A stretch of 64,000 nucleotides of DNA from Chishuiella changwenlii (GCF_900142565.1 NZ_FRBH01000004.1:62001-126000), one strand, 5' to 3'. Counted from the stretch's first letter, positions 10,085-19,203 are shown. Numbers and translations are program-made. The notes: generated by a model from the sequence alone, not told the origin.

Positions 10085-10792
10085 ATGAAAAAAATATTCA
10101 TTTTATTTCCTATCTTTTCAATTCTATTTGCGTTGATTATGAATAGTTGTTCTAACAATATAAAAGATCGTTCTACAGTTTTTCAAAAATTTATAATTCC
10201 AGAAAAATTAATTCAATTAAAAGAAATACAAGACGGAGATTTAATTTTTGTTGGTGCACAAACAGAAGAACTTTCAGGTGCAATAAGCAGAGTAACAAAA
10301 ATATCAAATGAAACAAATTTTGATCATGTTGGTTTAATTGAAAAAACTGCTGATTCTATTTTTGTTTTACATGCTGCTCCAATGGGAGGATCTCAACGCG
10401 AAGAAATTCATCATTTCTATACTTCTCAAACAGAAAAGAAAAATTTAATTGTTATTTACAGGTTAAAAAAGGAGTTTCAACCTAGTATTCCAAATGCGAT
10501 TATAAAAGCTAAAACAATGTTAGGAAAACCATATAATTGGTTATATATATTGAATGATGATGAATTGTATTGTTCTGACTTTATTGAACGAGCTTTCCGA
10601 GATGACAAAATATTTGAATTAATTCCGATGAATTTTAAAAATAAAGAAACTGGAATTATTGATAATTTTTGGATTGATTTCTATAAAAAGAAAGGTAAAG
10701 ATGTTCCACAAGATGAGCCAGGTACAAATCCAAATCAGTTAGCGACTTCTGAGAAATTAGAAAAAATTGGAGTTTTAGAGTTAGAAAGGTAA
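10085..10792 (+). CDS. YiiX-like permuted NlpC/P60 lipoprotein hydrolase
   Basis: 235 residues with a lipoprotein signal peptide (ALIMNSCSNN, lipobox Cys near residue 22). The catalytic signatures of the permuted papain-like YiiX/YebB group are present: QDGDLIFVG, then FDHVGLIEK (His) and ELYCSDFIERAF (Cys). The likely substrate is an amide in the envelope (peptidoglycan stem or lipid), but this is inferred from the family only. The C-terminus is coded up to the TAA at 10790-10792; the repeat region begins just after. Confidence 0.8.
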   Translation: MKKIFILFPIFSILFALIMNSCSNNIKDRSTVFQKFIIPEKLIQLKEIQDGDLIFVGAQTEELSGAISRVTKISNETNFDHVGLIEKTADSIFVLHAAPMGGSQREEIHHFYTSQTEKKNLIVIYRLKKEFQPSIPNAIIKAKTMLGKPYNWLYILNDDELYCSDFIERAFRDDKIFELIPMNFKNKETGIIDNFWIDFYKKKGKDVPQDEPGTNPNQLATSEKLEKIGVLELER

Positions 10793-10815
10793 TTTGTATG
10801 TCCTTTAGAAAACAA

Positions 10816-10863
10816 AAGCATTTATTAATATAGATAAGGCTATTCAATTTGAAAAACATGCAA
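10816..10863 (+). pseudogene. Decayed 3' fragment of a GIY-YIG gene
   Basis: The sequence TTTATTAATATAGATAAGG and the following CTATTCAATTTGAAAAACA closely match the intact GIY-YIG gene around 11123-11163, then jump directly into the palindromic repeat at 10869. This looks like an older copy of the same gene-plus-repeat unit that has lost most of its coding sequence. Confidence 0.65.
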
Positions 10864-10868
10864 AATTC

Positions 10869-10935
10869 TTCGACAGGCTCAAAATGACAAGGAATTTAAT
10901 AATAAAAAGAACACTGTCACGTTGAGCCTGTCGAA
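10869..10935. repeat. Palindromic repeat copy 1 (TTCGACAGGCTCA type)
   Basis: A 13-bp arm TTCGACAGGCTCA (10869-10881) and its exact complement TGAGCCTGTCGAA (10923-10935) flank about 41 bp. The arms are much richer in GC than the surroundings. Copy 2 lies at 11253-11319; the two bracket the GIY-YIG gene. Confidence 0.85.
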
Positions 10936-10962
10936 ACGTTAAACCTAATTAATTGAATTATT

Positions 10963-11271
10963 ATGAAAAACTATTATGTATATATCATAAAATGCTCAGA
11001 TAAATCTTACTATGTAGGAATAACAAATAATATTGAAAGAAGAATTTTCGAACATCAAGAAGGTATTGATCCTTATAGTTATACATTTAAAAGAAGACCA
11101 ATAGAATTAATGTTTAAAAAAGAATTTATTAATGTAGATCAAGCTATTCAATTTGAAAAACAATTAAAAGGATGGAGTAGAAAGAAAAAAGAAGCTATTA
11201 TAAATAATCAATGGGATAAACTTTCCGAATTATCTAAAAACAATCAAGATTCTTCGACAGGCTCAGAATGA
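10963..11271 (+). CDS. GIY-YIG nuclease family protein (UPF0213-like)
   Basis: 102 residues, a single GIY-YIG domain: YYVYIIKCSDKSYYVGITNNIERRIFEHQEG carries the GIY-YIG strand pair and the conserved Arg, and FEKQLKGWSRKKKEAI carries the catalytic Glu region. The last residues (DSSTGSE) are encoded by the left arm of the second palindromic repeat, so the gene's stop codon lies within the repeat. The molecular target is unknown. Confidence 0.85.
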   Translation: MKNYYVYIIKCSDKSYYVGITNNIERRIFEHQEGIDPYSYTFKRRPIELMFKKEFINVDQAIQFEKQLKGWSRKKKEAIINNQWDKLSELSKNNQDSSTGSE

Positions 11272-11319
11272 CAAGGAATTCAATAATAAAAAGCCACCTG
11301 TCTCGTTGAGCCTGTCGAA
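11253..11319. repeat. Palindromic repeat copy 2 (TTCGACAGGCTCA type)
   Basis: The same 13-bp arms are at 11253-11265 and 11307-11319. The inner part (TGACAAGGAATT, AATAATAAAAAG) is shared with copy 1. The left arm supplies the end of the GIY-YIG coding sequence. Confidence 0.85.
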
Positions 11320-11367
11320 ACGTTGAACCAACACATTTTAAAAACCTATAAATAAAATTACTTAATA

Positions 11368-11706
11368 ATGGACAATCAAAATAAATTTACAATCATATAT
11401 TCGTTCAAAATTTTCGATAATAAAGATATCGAATTTATTCAATGTTGGAAAGAGCTAACAGAATTGATTTACAAATTTGAAGGTAGTTATGGTTCAAAAC
11501 TCCATAAAGTGAATGATAACTTATTTATAGCTTATGCTCAATGGCCTAATAAAGATGTTTTTAATCAATCAGGAAACAATCTTCCAAAAACTGCTAATAG
11601 TTTAAGACAAAAAATGCGTGAATGTTGTGTAGAAATAAAAAAAGAATTTGAAATGAATAGTATAGTTATTGATTTATTAAGTGATAAACAATACAATGAT
11701 ATTTAA
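11368..11706 (+). CDS. Antibiotic biosynthesis monooxygenase (ABM)-like protein
   Basis: 112 residues with a ferredoxin-like alpha/beta pattern: FTIIYSFKIFDNKDIEFIQCWKELTELI, GSYGSKLHKV and LFIAYAQWPNKDVF are typical of the ABM/dimeric barrel fold. The specific reaction is unknown; many such proteins are uncharacterised. It probably forms a short unit with the two small membrane protein genes that follow (10-bp gap). Confidence 0.6.
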   Translation: MDNQNKFTIIYSFKIFDNKDIEFIQCWKELTELIYKFEGSYGSKLHKVNDNLFIAYAQWPNKDVFNQSGNNLPKTANSLRQKMRECCVEIKKEFEMNSIVIDLLSDKQYNDI

Positions 11707-11716
11707 TTTATAAAAC

Positions 11717-12121
11717 ATGCTTTTAATTAACATCTTAATAATATTATCCATTAATTTATTAATAGGAATTGAAACTAAAGCAAAGAATAAAATAATTCTT
11801 ATTGTTTTATTAGTTATTGGATTTATAACTTTAAATCTAACCTTTAAAACATTCGAAAATCTTTCTCTTATATATATTGTTTTATTGTTTTCTCTAGGAA
11901 TTATTCTCACGAAACTATTTGAAAAATATGCTCCTATAAATGGTAAAATTGAAGGCTCTGAAAATTTCAAAAAATTTAGATTTGTAATTTTTAGAATTAT
12001 TTTTCCATTTTTAATAACTGTTTTTCAAATTTTATTACTTAGCAATACTAAATTACAAAAAGATATATTAGATAACAATCAACAGAAGAATCAACAAAAT
12101 CTCATAAAAGCTATTAAATAA
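11717..12121 (+). CDS. Small integral membrane protein, unknown
   Basis: 134 residues with membrane segments near residues 2-17, 24-42, 48-68 and 90-112 and a Gln/Asn/Lys-rich cytoplasmic tail. No family is recognised. It starts 10 bp after the ABM-like gene and precedes another membrane protein by 16 bp. Confidence 0.55.
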   Translation: MLLINILIILSINLLIGIETKAKNKIILIVLLVIGFITLNLTFKTFENLSLIYIVLLFSLGIILTKLFEKYAPINGKIEGSENFKKFRFVIFRIIFPFLITVFQILLLSNTKLQKDILDNNQQKNQQNLIKAIK

Positions 12122-12137
12122 TACATATTTTTACAGC

Positions 12138-12320
12138 ATGAAACAAAACATTTTATATTCTGTTCTATTCTTTTTTGTATTATTTGGATTAAAGTATTTA
12201 TTTGATAAAAGTGATATACAATCCATGTTATTTACATCGATAATTGGAGCTATCATCTTTTTTATCTACCGTATAATTATTCGAAAATATTTACATAAAA
12301 AAAATGACCAAGAAGATTAA
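12138..12320 (+). CDS. 60-residue two-pass membrane protein, unknown
   Basis: Two hydrophobic segments (ILYSVLFFFVLFGLKYLF and MLFTSIIGAIIFFIYRIII) and a charged tail (RKYLHKKNDQED). The end overlaps the converging peroxiredoxin gene within a shared terminator. The product is short but the coding pattern and position are plausible. Confidence 0.5.
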   Translation: MKQNILYSVLFFFVLFGLKYLFDKSDIQSMLFTSIIGAIIFFIYRIIIRKYLHKKNDQED

Positions 12321-12337
12321 TCTTTTTGGTCATTTTT
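12303..12337. terminator. Bidirectional terminator shared by converging genes
   Basis: ATGACCAA...TTGGTCAT with flanking A and T runs spans both stop codons (12320 and 12317). Confidence 0.75.
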
Positions 12338-12769
12338 TATTGCTTCTATCGCTTTTTCAATATGAATATTAGCAAGATTAGAAACTATGTGTTCTATTAA
12401 TTTTCCTTGTTTGTTAAAGACAAATGTTTCTCTTGGTGTTAGCAAGCCAAATTTCTTTTTAATACCCAATAGTTTAGACAATTTTGCTCCTTTGTCCGAA
12501 AGTAATGGAAAATTAAGTTGATGTTTCGTATAGAATCTTTCATGAGAAGAAGTTGATTGTCCGTTAATACCAACTACAACAGCGTCTAATGCTTTAAAAT
12601 CTGCATTTACATCTCTAAATTCACAAACTTCTTTTGTACAAGTTGGTGTAAAATCCATCGGATAAAAGAATAAGACAAAGTGTTTTTTATATAAAAACTC
12701 ATCCGAATTAAACCAATTTCCTTTATTATCTTCCAACGAAAAAGTTGGTATATGATCTCCTATTTTCAT
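12317..12769 (-). CDS. Peroxiredoxin, Bcp/PrxQ type
   Basis: 150 residues. The thioredoxin-fold peroxidase motif FFYPMDFTPTCTKEVCEF places the peroxidatic Cys at residue 44, with Thr41 and a resolving Cys at 49, the one-helix CxxxxC pattern of Bcp/PrxQ enzymes. It reduces hydroperoxides in the cytoplasm at the expense of thioredoxin. Its start overlaps the queD-like stop by 4 bp, so it is the last gene of the idi-queD-prx run. Confidence 0.9.
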   Translation of the reverse strand: MKIGDHIPTFSLEDNKGNWFNSDEFLYKKHFVLFFYPMDFTPTCTKEVCEFRDVNADFKALDAVVVGINGQSTSSHERFYTKHQLNFPLLSDKGAKLSKLLGIKKKFGLLTPRETFVFNKQGKLIEHIVSNLANIHIEKAIEAIKNDQKD

Positions 12770-13176
12770 TCTCCGGTGTATTCTACAAAATTTCGTGGTG
12801 TCTCGTACAAAGTAACTTTCAATTCTAATTCTGCGGCTAATTTTGCTCTAATTTTATTCCAAATTAAAATGACAATATTTTCTGCCGAAGGATTTACAGA
12901 CTGAAATTCTTTAATATCGATATTTAAATTTTTATGATCTAAATATTCTTCAACCTCTTCTTCTATTATACTTCTCAATAAATCCAAATTCATCACAAAA
13001 CCAGTTGTTGGATCTACATCGCCTTTTACAGCAACAATAATCTCGTAATTATGTCCATGATAATTTGGATAAGAACATTTACCAAAAACTTCGAAGTTTT
13101 TTTCATCACTCCAGTCTTTGTTAAATAATCTATGTGCCGCATTAAAGTGAGCTTTTCTATTTACAGTTACTTTCAT
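12766..13176 (-). CDS. queD: 6-carboxytetrahydropterin synthase / PTPS family
   Basis: 136 residues. Zinc ligands His15, His40 and His42 are visible (AHFNAAHRL; YPNYHGHNY), along with the candidate catalytic Cys34 (FGKCSYPN) and the C-terminal Glu motif (LYETPRNFVEY). It converts dihydroneopterin triphosphate to carboxytetrahydropterin in queuosine synthesis; a sepiapterin-type PTPS activity cannot be excluded from sequence. It lies between idi and the peroxiredoxin with overlaps or gaps of a few bases. Confidence 0.88.
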   Translation of the reverse strand: MKVTVNRKAHFNAAHRLFNKDWSDEKNFEVFGKCSYPNYHGHNYEIIVAVKGDVDPTTGFVMNLDLLRSIIEEEVEEYLDHKNLNIDIKEFQSVNPSAENIVILIWNKIRAKLAAELELKVTLYETPRNFVEYTGE

Positions 13177-13181
13177 TTGCG

Positions 13182-13703
13182 TTATATTTTAGTTTCAATA
13201 TACGAAACATAATGTTCGAAAATTATTTTAAACCACGCTGTGTAATCTTGTGGATTAGCTTCTATATCACTTTTTAAATCTTCTAAATCAATCCAACGAT
13301 AAGCCATTACCTCTTTCGGATTTAATTTTGGCTCGCCATCAAACAGACCTATAAAAACATAATCTAACTCGTGTTCTGTTAAATTATTATCTAAGTGTGC
13401 TTTATAAGTAAAATTAAATTTATAATCTAAATCACAGTCAAAACCCATCTCTTCTATTAAGCGTCTATGTGCCGCTTCTTCGTAAGATTCATTATCACGC
13501 GGATGACTACAACAAGTATTTGTCCATAAAGTTGGCGAATGATACTTATCTGCAGCTCGTTGTTGAATCATCAACTTTCCTTCAGAATTAAACACAAAAA
13601 CAGAAAATGCACGATGCAATAAACCTGCAACATGCGCTTGTTGTTTTTCCATTAATCCTAATTTTTGATCATCTTGATCAACTAAAACTACAAATTCTTC
13701 CAT
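13182..13703 (-). CDS. idi: Isopentenyl-diphosphate delta-isomerase, type I
   Basis: 173 residues, Nudix-like fold. The active-site Cys is in LWTNTCCSHPRDNESYEEAA (Cys64/65 region) with the conserved Nudix-like RLIEEMGFDCDL and a C-terminal Trp-containing EVMAYRWIDLEDL. It interconverts IPP and DMAPP in isoprenoid synthesis. It is first in the leftward idi-queD-prx group. Confidence 0.93.
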   Translation of the reverse strand: MEEFVVLVDQDDQKLGLMEKQQAHVAGLLHRAFSVFVFNSEGKLMIQQRAADKYHSPTLWTNTCCSHPRDNESYEEAAHRRLIEEMGFDCDLDYKFNFTYKAHLDNNLTEHELDYVFIGLFDGEPKLNPKEVMAYRWIDLEDLKSDIEANPQDYTAWFKIIFEHYVSYIETKI

Positions 13704-13730
13704 AAAACAAAAATAGTTTTTTATCTACGA

Positions 13731-14444
13731 TTAAAAAAGAAGTTCAATTTCTTTATGTCTAAATTCTTGTAATTTATTATCAATTTCTATCATCAAATTA
13801 CCTGCATTATTAACATCTCTAATTATTCCTTTTGTAATTTCTCCGTTCAATTTAAATTTAGAAACCTCACCTTTTCTAAAAAGATGTTTAAGATACGTTT
13901 CATGAATTAAATCAAAATTCTTTTCTTCTAAAATCGAATATTGATTTTGAAATTCCTGCATTAATTCTGACAAAATTTCCTGAATGTCATATTCCTTGTC
14001 AGTAACATTTCGAATAGAACTTGCTTTTGGTAAGTGATTAAAATCAGTCTGATTAATATTTAATCCAATTCCTACAATTGAATGCATTTCCTGATTTGAT
14101 CTGTAATTTTCAATCAATATTCCACAAACCTTTTTATCGTTCAAGATAATATCATTTGGCCATTTTACATTTGATTTTGAACTAAATTGCATTAAATAGG
14201 AGCAAATAACATTCGAAATCCATTCATTAAAATAAATTAAATTCTGAAATGTATAACTTGTTTTTAACAAAAAACTAAAGGTTAAATTTTCACCAGCAGT
14301 TACTTTCCACTCGTTACCAGCAAATCCTTTTCCTTTTAATTGGGTTTTTGCATGTATGACAGTCCAACTATTGGCACCTTTTTTGGATAAATCTATTAAA
14401 TATTCGTTGGTATTAGATAAGGAATCAAAACTTATTAAGTTCAT
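13731..14444 (-). CDS. birA: Biotin-[acetyl-CoA-carboxylase] ligase
   Basis: 237 residues. The catalytic core is recognisable: TQLKGKGFAGNEWKVTAGENLTFSFLL (biotinyl-AMP loop, here with a GKGFAGNEW variant), VKWPNDIILNDKKVCGILIE and IVGIGLNIN. No N-terminal helix-turn-helix is present, so it is a ligase only and not a repressor. It is divergent from rsfS with about 94 bp between starts, the usual flavobacterial neighbourhood. Confidence 0.93.
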   Translation of the reverse strand: MNLISFDSLSNTNEYLIDLSKKGANSWTVIHAKTQLKGKGFAGNEWKVTAGENLTFSFLLKTSYTFQNLIYFNEWISNVICSYLMQFSSKSNVKWPNDIILNDKKVCGILIENYRSNQEMHSIVGIGLNINQTDFNHLPKASSIRNVTDKEYDIQEILSELMQEFQNQYSILEEKNFDLIHETYLKHLFRKGEVSKFKLNGEITKGIIRDVNNAGNLMIEIDNKLQEFRHKEIELLF

Positions 14445-14512
14445 TTTTTTTTATTACTTTTATAAGAGGTTAAAGTTATTTTAAAAAAAATTAATCTTTA
14501 ATAAGGATTCAC

Positions 14513-14521
14513 TAAATTTGC
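14513..14521 (+). promoter_or_regulatory. Probable rsfS-ftsH -7 box
   Basis: TAAATTTGC matches TANNTTTG, 18 bp before the rsfS ATG at 14539. No clear -33 TTTG is visible. Confidence 0.5.
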
Positions 14522-14538
14522 GAATTACAAAATAGAAG

Positions 14539-14907
14539 ATGATAGATACTCAATATACAAAGGACTTGCTAGATAGCATTGTTGAAGGAATTACAAACGT
14601 TAAAGGTGAAGAAATCACTATATTAGATTTAAGAGAAATAGAAAATGCTTTTTGCCAGTACTTTGTAATCTGCACAGGAAATTCAAATACTCAAGTTAGC
14701 GGTATAGCTGCTTCTATAGAAAGAACTGTAAAAACAGAAATGTCCGAAAGACCTTTTCATATAGAAGGAACACAAAATAATCAGTGGATTTTGTTGGACT
14801 ATACTAATGTTATTGTTCATGTTTTCCAAAAAGAATTTAGAGAATATTACGATATAGAAAGTCTTTGGGGTGATGCCATAGAGACACGTATCGAAATGGA
14901 ATATTAA
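14539..14907 (+). CDS. rsfS: Ribosomal silencing factor RsfS
   Basis: 122 residues. Signature blocks: ENAFCQYFVICTGNSNTQVSGIAASIER, HIEGTQNNQWILLDYTNVIVHVF and FREYYDIESLWGDA. It binds ribosomal protein L14 and prevents subunit joining when nutrients are low. It precedes ftsH by 19 bp and is probably cotranscribed. Confidence 0.95.
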   Translation: MIDTQYTKDLLDSIVEGITNVKGEEITILDLREIENAFCQYFVICTGNSNTQVSGIAASIERTVKTEMSERPFHIEGTQNNQWILLDYTNVIVHVFQKEFREYYDIESLWGDAIETRIEMEY

Positions 14908-14926
14908 TTTAACGAAACCAAATAAA

Positions 14927-16939
14927 TTGAAAAAAAATAACTTAAAACCATCAGGTTTTAATCCGACATGGATTTATGCCATCATAGGATTACTACTGAT
15001 TGCCGTATTATTATTTTCGGATAATATTGGCGGGATGTCTGGTACTACGAAAAATATTGACCGTACAACATTTTTAACATACGTACAAAAAGGATATGTT
15101 AAGGAAGCTAATTTAGAAAAAGAATCTGGTAGAGTTACCGTTTATTTAACTGATGCAGCTTTAAATACAGAGGAATTTAAAAAGTTTAAAAAATCTAACG
15201 AGAATTTAAATCCATTTGTTGGTCCAAATCCAAATTTTACATTTAATGTAGCTGATGCAGGAAATTTTGAAAAAGATTTCTACGATAATGTTGAAAAAAG
15301 TGCAAATAAAACTGCAAAATTAAATACACAAGTTCCAAGTGGTTTTGGAGGTTTATTTGTTAATTTATTTATTTCTTTAATCTTCTTCGGATTAATCTAT
15401 TTCTTCTTATTTAGAAGGATGGGTGCTGGAGGATCTGCAGGTGGTGGCGGAGGAATTTTCTCTGTTGGAAAATCTAAAGCAAAATTATTTGAAGGTGATG
15501 ATCACATCAAAACAACTTTTAAAGATGTTGCAGGATTAGAAGGTGCAAAAGAAGAAATTGAAGAAATTGTAGAATTCTTAAAACACCCAGAAAAATTTAC
15601 TAAACTTGGTGGACGAATCCCTAAAGGAGCGTTATTAGTAGGACCTCCAGGTACAGGTAAAACATTATTAGCAAAAGCTGTTGCTGGTGAAGCAAAAGTA
15701 CCTTTCTTTTCTTTATCTGGTTCAGATTTCGTAGAAATGTTTGTTGGTGTAGGTGCTTCTCGTGTTCGTGATTTATTTAAGAATGCAAAAGAAAAATCTC
15801 CTTCTATTATATTTATTGACGAGGTTGATGCAATTGGTCGTGCACGTGGAAAATCAAACTTCACAGGTTCTAATGACGAAAGAGAAAACACTTTAAATCA
15901 GTTATTAACTGAGATGGATGGTTTCGGAACAGAATCTAATGTAATTGTAATTGCTGCAACAAACCGCGCCGATGTATTAGATAAAGCTTTAATGCGTCCA
16001 GGTCGTTTTGATAGAATTATACATGTTGATTTACCAGAATTAAACGAACGTAAAGAAATTTTCCAAGTTCACTTACGTCCATTAAAATTAGGTGAAGATG
16101 TTGAAGTAGAATTTTTAGCTAAACAAACTCCAGGTTTCTCTGGTGCAGATATTTTTAATGTTTGTAATGAAGCTGCATTAGTTGCTGCTCGTAAAAACAA
16201 AGATGTTGTTGAAAAGCAAGATTTCTTAGATGCTGTTGACCGTATTATTGGTGGTTTAGAAAAGAAAAGTAAAGTTATTAAACCTTCAGAGAAAAAGCGT
16301 ATTGCTTATCATGAAGCTGGTCACGCAACAATTGGTTGGTTAACTGAACATGCTGCTCCATTAGTAAAAGTAACTATTGTTCCTCGTGGACGTTCTTTAG
16401 GTGCTGCTTGGTACTTACCAGAAGAAAGACAAATAACTACTACAGAGCAATTGTTAGACGAGATGTGTATGACAATGGGAGGACGTGCTGCAGAAGAAGT
16501 TGTTTTTAACAATATTTCTACAGGAGCATTAAGTGACTTAGAAAAAGTGACTAAACAAGCCTCTGCAATGGTTAGTATATATGGTTTAAACAAAGAAGTT
16601 GGTAATATATCTTATTACGATTCTTCTGGACAAAACGAATACGGATTTAGTAAACCATATTCTGAGCAAACAGCTCAAACTATTGATAAAGAGGTTAAGA
16701 AAATGATTGAAAATCAATATGAAAGAGCAAAAATTATTTTAGGTCAAAACCGAGATAAATTAGATATTCTTGCTCAGAAATTGATTGAAAAAGAAGTTAT
16801 TTTTAGAGAAGATTTAGAAGAAATTTTTGGTCCAAGACCTTTTGTAAATGAACTAGATCAAATCGAAGAAAAAGGAAAAGAGATTATTGTTCCAGATCCA
16901 GATCAGGTTATTCAACCACAATCAGGTAATGATATTTAA
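14927..16939 (+). CDS. ftsH: ATP-dependent zinc metalloprotease FtsH
   Basis: 670 residues from a TTG start. Two membrane segments (about 15-31 and 141-162) flank a periplasmic domain. The AAA+ module has Walker A GPPGTGKT at 239-246 and Walker [12 protein letters not shown] near 295. The M41 protease has HEAGH at 462-466 and a downstream LSDLEKVT region. It degrades membrane and regulatory proteins. There is an acidic C-terminal tail of about 40 residues. No ATG lies close to the expected N-terminus, which supports TTG. Confidence 0.97.
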   Translation: MKKNNLKPSGFNPTWIYAIIGLLLIAVLLFSDNIGGMSGTTKNIDRTTFLTYVQKGYVKEANLEKESGRVTVYLTDAALNTEEFKKFKKSNENLNPFVGPNPNFTFNVADAGNFEKDFYDNVEKSANKTAKLNTQVPSGFGGLFVNLFISLIFFGLIYFFLFRRMGAGGSAGGGGGIFSVGKSKAKLFEGDDHIKTTFKDVAGLEGAKEEIEEIVEFLKHPEKFTKLGGRIPKGALLVGPPGTGKTLLAKAVAGEAKVPFFSLSGSDFVEMFVGVGASRVRDLFKNAKEKSPSIIFIDEVDAIGRARGKSNFTGSNDERENTLNQLLTEMDGFGTESNVIVIAATNRADVLDKALMRPGRFDRIIHVDLPELNERKEIFQVHLRPLKLGEDVEVEFLAKQTPGFSGADIFNVCNEAALVAARKNKDVVEKQDFLDAVDRIIGGLEKKSKVIKPSEKKRIAYHEAGHATIGWLTEHAAPLVKVTIVPRGRSLGAAWYLPEERQITTTEQLLDEMCMTMGGRAAEEVVFNNISTGALSDLEKVTKQASAMVSIYGLNKEVGNISYYDSSGQNEYGFSKPYSEQTAQTIDKEVKKMIENQYERAKIILGQNRDKLDILAQKLIEKEVIFREDLEEIFGPRPFVNELDQIEEKGKEIIVPDPDQVIQPQSGNDI

Positions 16940-16960
16940 TAATCAACTAAATAATAAAAG

Positions 16961-16989
16961 AAAATCGTCCCAAAAGGACGATTTTTTTA
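16961..16989 (+). terminator. Terminator after ftsH
   Basis: AAATCGTCC, short loop, GGACGATTTTTTTA: a 9-bp stem and T run. Confidence 0.85.
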
Positions 16990-17071
16990 TTACTTTCAAT
17001 TTATATTGTTAAAATTTATTACCTTTAGGCTATTGATTAAATTTATGTCATAAAAAAACCAATGAGTTTTC

Positions 17072-17677
17072 ATGTGGAAAGCAATAAAAAACCTATTTAA
17101 AAAGACAAATAGAGCAGCAGAAGATGAACAAGAAAAAAATAATATAGATCTTTTTCATCCTAATTATTCTGATGAAGATTTATCCATAGATGAAGTTTTT
17201 GCAACAAACTTTAACGCTGGTGGAGGGCATTTCCTGTTTTGTGATAATAAAGAAGAAACTTTACATAATTTAAAAGAAATTGTTAAATACGAAAATGTTT
17301 CAGAATTAATATGTTTAGACTCAAATTTGCAAACTATTCTAGATAATGTAAATATTCCTTATGTAGAAAACCCTCAAGATTCTCGTTATACACTAAGTTT
17401 TCTTAATTGTGAGTTTCTTATCGCATTTGATGGAAGTATAATGTTATCTGCTCATCAAACTTATGGAAGAAATATTAATGATTTTCCGTCAAATTTTATT
17501 ATCTATGCACGCCCATCGCAATTAGTAGAAAATATTGGATCGGCATTGCAAAAATTAAGAATATTAAAAAAAGAAAACCTTCCATCTAAAATAACTTCTA
17601 TTCGAGGTAAGAATATGCACAAATTTCCTAACCTACAGAATGCGAAGAATATTTATTTGTTGTTGGTTGAAGATTAG
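17072..17677 (+). CDS. LUD domain (LutC/YkgG-like) protein
   Basis: 201 residues. The C-terminal ~120 residues fit the LUD fold (NCEFLIAFDGSIMLSAHQTYGR, PSNFIIYARPSQLVENI, KNIYLLLVED). An N-terminal ~60-residue extension is acidic. In other bacteria LUD proteins take part in lactate oxidation, but this stand-alone version next to cdsA-psd is a conserved flavobacterial arrangement without an assigned role. It is 2 bp from cdsA, so the three genes form one operon. Confidence 0.75.
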   Translation: MWKAIKNLFKKTNRAAEDEQEKNNIDLFHPNYSDEDLSIDEVFATNFNAGGGHFLFCDNKEETLHNLKEIVKYENVSELICLDSNLQTILDNVNIPYVENPQDSRYTLSFLNCEFLIAFDGSIMLSAHQTYGRNINDFPSNFIIYARPSQLVENIGSALQKLRILKKENLPSKITSIRGKNMHKFPNLQNAKNIYLLLVED

Positions 17678-17679
17678 CT

Positions 17680-18528
17680 ATGAAGAATTTAGCAACTAGA
17701 ACTTTATCTGGTTTTATTTACGCTCTTATTGTTTTTTTCGGAACAACAATACATCCAAAAGGTTTGATTGTCTTAATGATAATCTTTGGACTTTTTTGTC
17801 TTTATGAATTTTTTAAATTAACAAATCTTCAAAATAAGCTTTATCAATTAATAACATTACTAGCCTCATTAGTTGTTTTTGGATATTATGGTAAAGAATT
17901 TTTGAATGCTTTCGAAATATCTAATCATTACTTTTTCTATTTAAAAAGTTCTTATTTCATTATTCCTGTTTTATTTGTTATTAGTATTTATACAATTTTT
18001 AAATCAACAAACGAATTATTAAATAATTTTGGAAAAGCTACATTAGGTATAACTTATATAATTGCTCCATTTGCATTGGCTTTAACATTACCAAGTTTTG
18101 ATTACAACTTGGGTGAGAAAATAATGCACTTCGAAGTCTTTTTTATTTTCTTATTAATTTGGTGTAGTGATTCTTTTGCTTATTTAACAGGAAATTTAAT
18201 TGGTAAACATAAATTCGCTCCTAAAATTTCTGGGGCAAAAACTTGGGAAGGTTTCTTTGGAGGGGTTGTTTTTACAATTATTGCAGGAATATTAATTCAG
18301 AAATTTAATGGAGGAACATTACACGGAAACTGGATTATTATCAGTATCATTGTCGCTTTATTAGGACCAATAGGAGATTTGACAGAATCTAAACTAAAAA
18401 GATTTTTTAACGTAAAAGACAGTGGAAACTTAATTCCAGGTCACGGAGGTTTTTTAGATCGGTTAGATAGTTTTATATTTGTCATTCCGTTTGTTTATTT
18501 ATATTATTTATTCATTTATACTTTATGA
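17680..18528 (+). CDS. cdsA: Phosphatidate cytidylyltransferase
   Basis: 282 residues, about eight membrane segments. The CDP-alcohol signature is complete near the C-terminus (ESKLKRFFNVKDSGNLIPGHGGFLDRLDS). Another conserved block is WCSDSFAYLTGNLIGKHKFAPKISGAKTWEG. It makes CDP-diacylglycerol for phospholipid synthesis and overlaps psd by 4 bp. Confidence 0.95.
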   Translation: MKNLATRTLSGFIYALIVFFGTTIHPKGLIVLMIIFGLFCLYEFFKLTNLQNKLYQLITLLASLVVFGYYGKEFLNAFEISNHYFFYLKSSYFIIPVLFVISIYTIFKSTNELLNNFGKATLGITYIIAPFALALTLPSFDYNLGEKIMHFEVFFIFLLIWCSDSFAYLTGNLIGKHKFAPKISGAKTWEGFFGGVVFTIIAGILIQKFNGGTLHGNWIIISIIVALLGPIGDLTESKLKRFFNVKDSGNLIPGHGGFLDRLDSFIFVIPFVYLYYLFIYTL

Positions 18529-19175
18529 AACTTCACAGAGAAGGAACAGCTATTTTAATAGGTTGCTTAATTATATTTGCAATCTTAACTGGTGTATTGC
18601 ATAATTTTTTCCCTTTATATGGATTATACTTTGCATTACCTTTATGGATATTATATGGATTTATCGTTTGGTTTTTCCGTAATCCTATTCGCGAATCTGA
18701 TTCTTCAGACAATTGTATCATAGCTCCAGTAGATGGAAAGGTGGTTGTTTTAGAAGAAGTTTATGAAAATGAATATTTAAATCAAAAATGTATTCAACTT
18801 TCTATATTTATGACGCCATTAAACGTTCACGTAACGCGTTATCCTATTAATGGAAAAGTTGTTTATTCTAAATATCATCCAGGAAAATTTTTGGTTGCAT
18901 TTCATCCAAAATCATCAGAATTAAATGAAAGAACTACAGTTGTTGTAGAAAATGAAAATCATACTAAAGTTCTTTTTAGACAAATTGCTGGAGCTGTTGC
19001 TCGTAGAATTGTTTGTTACAGTAAAGAGAATGATACTGCTGTTGCAGGAAAAGAATATGGTTTTATAAAATTTGGTTCTCGCGTTGATATCTTCTTACCT
19101 CTTAATACAGAAATTAATGTAAAAGTTGGAGATAAAACAAAAGGTGGAATTCAGAAAATAGCTGTATTGAAATAA
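18525..19175 (+). CDS. psd: Phosphatidylserine decarboxylase proenzyme
   Basis: 216 residues, the short PSD-A form. N-terminal membrane segments (ILIGCLIIFAILTGVLHNFF; LYFALPLWILYGFIVWFFR) are followed by APVDGKVV, IFMTPLNVHVTRYPINGKV and the self-cleavage Gly-Ser in IKFGSRVDIFLPLN, where Ser becomes the pyruvoyl cofactor. It makes phosphatidylethanolamine. It is directly downstream of cdsA, matching consecutive steps of the pathway. Confidence 0.94.
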   Translation: MKLHREGTAILIGCLIIFAILTGVLHNFFPLYGLYFALPLWILYGFIVWFFRNPIRESDSSDNCIIAPVDGKVVVLEEVYENEYLNQKCIQLSIFMTPLNVHVTRYPINGKVVYSKYHPGKFLVAFHPKSSELNERTTVVVENENHTKVLFRQIAGAVARRIVCYSKENDTAVAGKEYGFIKFGSRVDIFLPLNTEINVKVGDKTKGGIQKIAVLK

Positions 19176-19203
19176 ATCAGTTTTAGAAAAACAATTTTTT
19201 AAT

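Noticed and set aside
10656-10859. 67-codon minus-strand frame over the YiiX-like 3' end
   Set aside because: Overlaps a well-supported gene and repeat-adjacent DNA; no family resemblance.
15502-15891. 129-codon frame opposite ftsH
   Set aside because: Shadow of the strongly conserved AAA+ coding sequence on the other strand.
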